5,252 nt of DNA from Gallionella sp. Lineage in GTDB: Bacteria > Pseudomonadota > Gammaproteobacteria > Burkholderiales > Gallionellaceae. The notes under the pieces were generated by a model. That model was not told the DNA's origin, did not search any database, and was given only the letters and a program-made list of their open reading frames with translations. Shown here in pieces: positions 4,707-5,252 of the stretch. Each line of letters opens with the position of its first letter. The stretch's first letter is position 1. Position numbers and translations under genes: made by a program. The stretch is from contig JAUYGW010000020.1 in assembly GCA_030690245.1 (NCBI GenBank), positions 1 through 5,252 of the forward strand. Direction: 5' to 3'.

Positions 4707-5252
4707 ATGGAACACCCAAAGAACATGGAACTCGCCAAAAGTTTTGAACCAAAAGACATCGAAGCGCGCTGGTATCCCCAGTGGGAGCAAGCCGGCTATT
4801 TCAAGGCCGGACTCGACGCATCGAAAAAAGAAAGCTTCTGCATTCAACTGCCGCCGCCCAACGTCACCGGCACGCTGCACATGGGGCACGGCTTTAACCA
4901 GACCTTGATGGACGCATTGACGCGCTATCACCGCATGCGTGGGGACAACACGCTGTGGCAACCCGGCACCGACCATGCGGGCATCGCCACGCAGATCGTG
5001 GTGGAGCGCCAGCTCGACGCGCAGGGCATCTCGCGCCACGACCTTGGCCGCGAAAAATTCATCGAAAAAGTGTGGGAGTGGAAGGAATACTCCGGCAACA
5101 CCATCACCCAGCAGATGCGTCGCCTCGGCACCTCGCCAGACTGGTCGCGCGAGCGCTTCACGATGGATCCCAGTTTGAACAAGACCGTCACCGAGACCTT
5201 CGTGCGCCTGTTCAACGAAGGCCTGATCTATCGCGGCAAACGCCTAGTGAAC
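4707..5252 (+). CDS. valS: ValS, valyl-tRNA synthetase (N-terminal 182 residues; runs off the window)
   Basis: ValS is the cytoplasmic class I aminoacyl-tRNA synthetase that charges tRNA-Val with valine using ATP and edits misactivated threonine. The visible part holds the start of the Rossmann catalytic domain. The class I HIGH signature appears as HMGH at residues 58-61, within [20 protein letters not shown]. It is followed by the conserved segments [45 protein letters not shown] and [18 protein letters not shown], all typical of bacterial ValS. The KMSKS loop, the CP1 editing domain and the C-terminal coiled coil would lie downstream; the full protein is usually about 900-950 residues. The start at 4707 is chosen because AAGG precedes it; initiation at 4725 would remove six residues. 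The frame is intact to the window edge. Confidence 0.97.
   Translation, partial: MEHPKNMELAKSFEPKDIEARWYPQWEQAGYFKAGLDASKKESFCIQLPPPNVTGTLHMGHGFNQTLMDALTRYHRMRGDNTLWQPGTDHAGIATQIVVERQLDAQGISRHDLGREKFIEKVWEWKEYSGNTITQQMRRLGTSPDWSRERFTMDPSLNKTVTETFVRLFNEGLIYRGKRLVN

Overview
The window looks like chromosomal housekeeping DNA from a Gram-negative proteobacterium, most likely a betaproteobacterium. LptF and LptG imply an outer membrane with lipopolysaccharide. PepA, HolC and ValS all resemble proteobacterial forms, and from general knowledge the order pepA, holC, small helical protein, valS is typical of betaproteobacteria. A Gallionella/Sideroxydans-type relative is my guess from protein texture; no search was run.

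Layout. On the minus strand, positions 1-1889 hold lptF and the first 241 codons of lptG, overlapping by ATGA. They encode the inner-membrane permease pair of the LPS export ABC transporter. Divergently, on the plus strand, come pepA (leucyl aminopeptidase, 1922-3406), holC (DNA polymerase III chi subunit, 3509-3934), an unrecognised 211-residue ORF (3931-4566, overlapping holC by ATGA) and the first 182 codons of valS (from 4707). Only 32 bp separate the lptF and pepA start codons. The best pepA promoter (TTGACT-18 bp-GATAAT) lies inside the first codons of lptF, in an N-terminal extension unusual for LptF.

The unusual part is 3407-4640, which carries at least four kinds of palindromic repeat. 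An 84-bp inverted repeat built on CACGGAT units fills the pepA-holC gap. Inside the ORF after holC lie three copies of a 47-48 bp bulged hairpin, two of them in direct tandem, nested in other palindromic sequence and translated as part of the protein. The hairpin tips differ in sequence between copies but stay base-paired, while the 5-nt bulge, an A/A mismatch and the GAC loop end are kept. This points to a family conserved for structure, comparable in concept to REP elements or to the Rickettsia palindromic elements that insert in frame into genes. Another REP-like repeat pair (GTAGGTCGGG...CCCGACCTAC) supplies the stop codon of that ORF and runs up to the -10 box of valS.

No gene-free stretch exceeds 300 bases. 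No tRNA, rRNA, CRISPR array, transposase or complete insertion sequence was seen.
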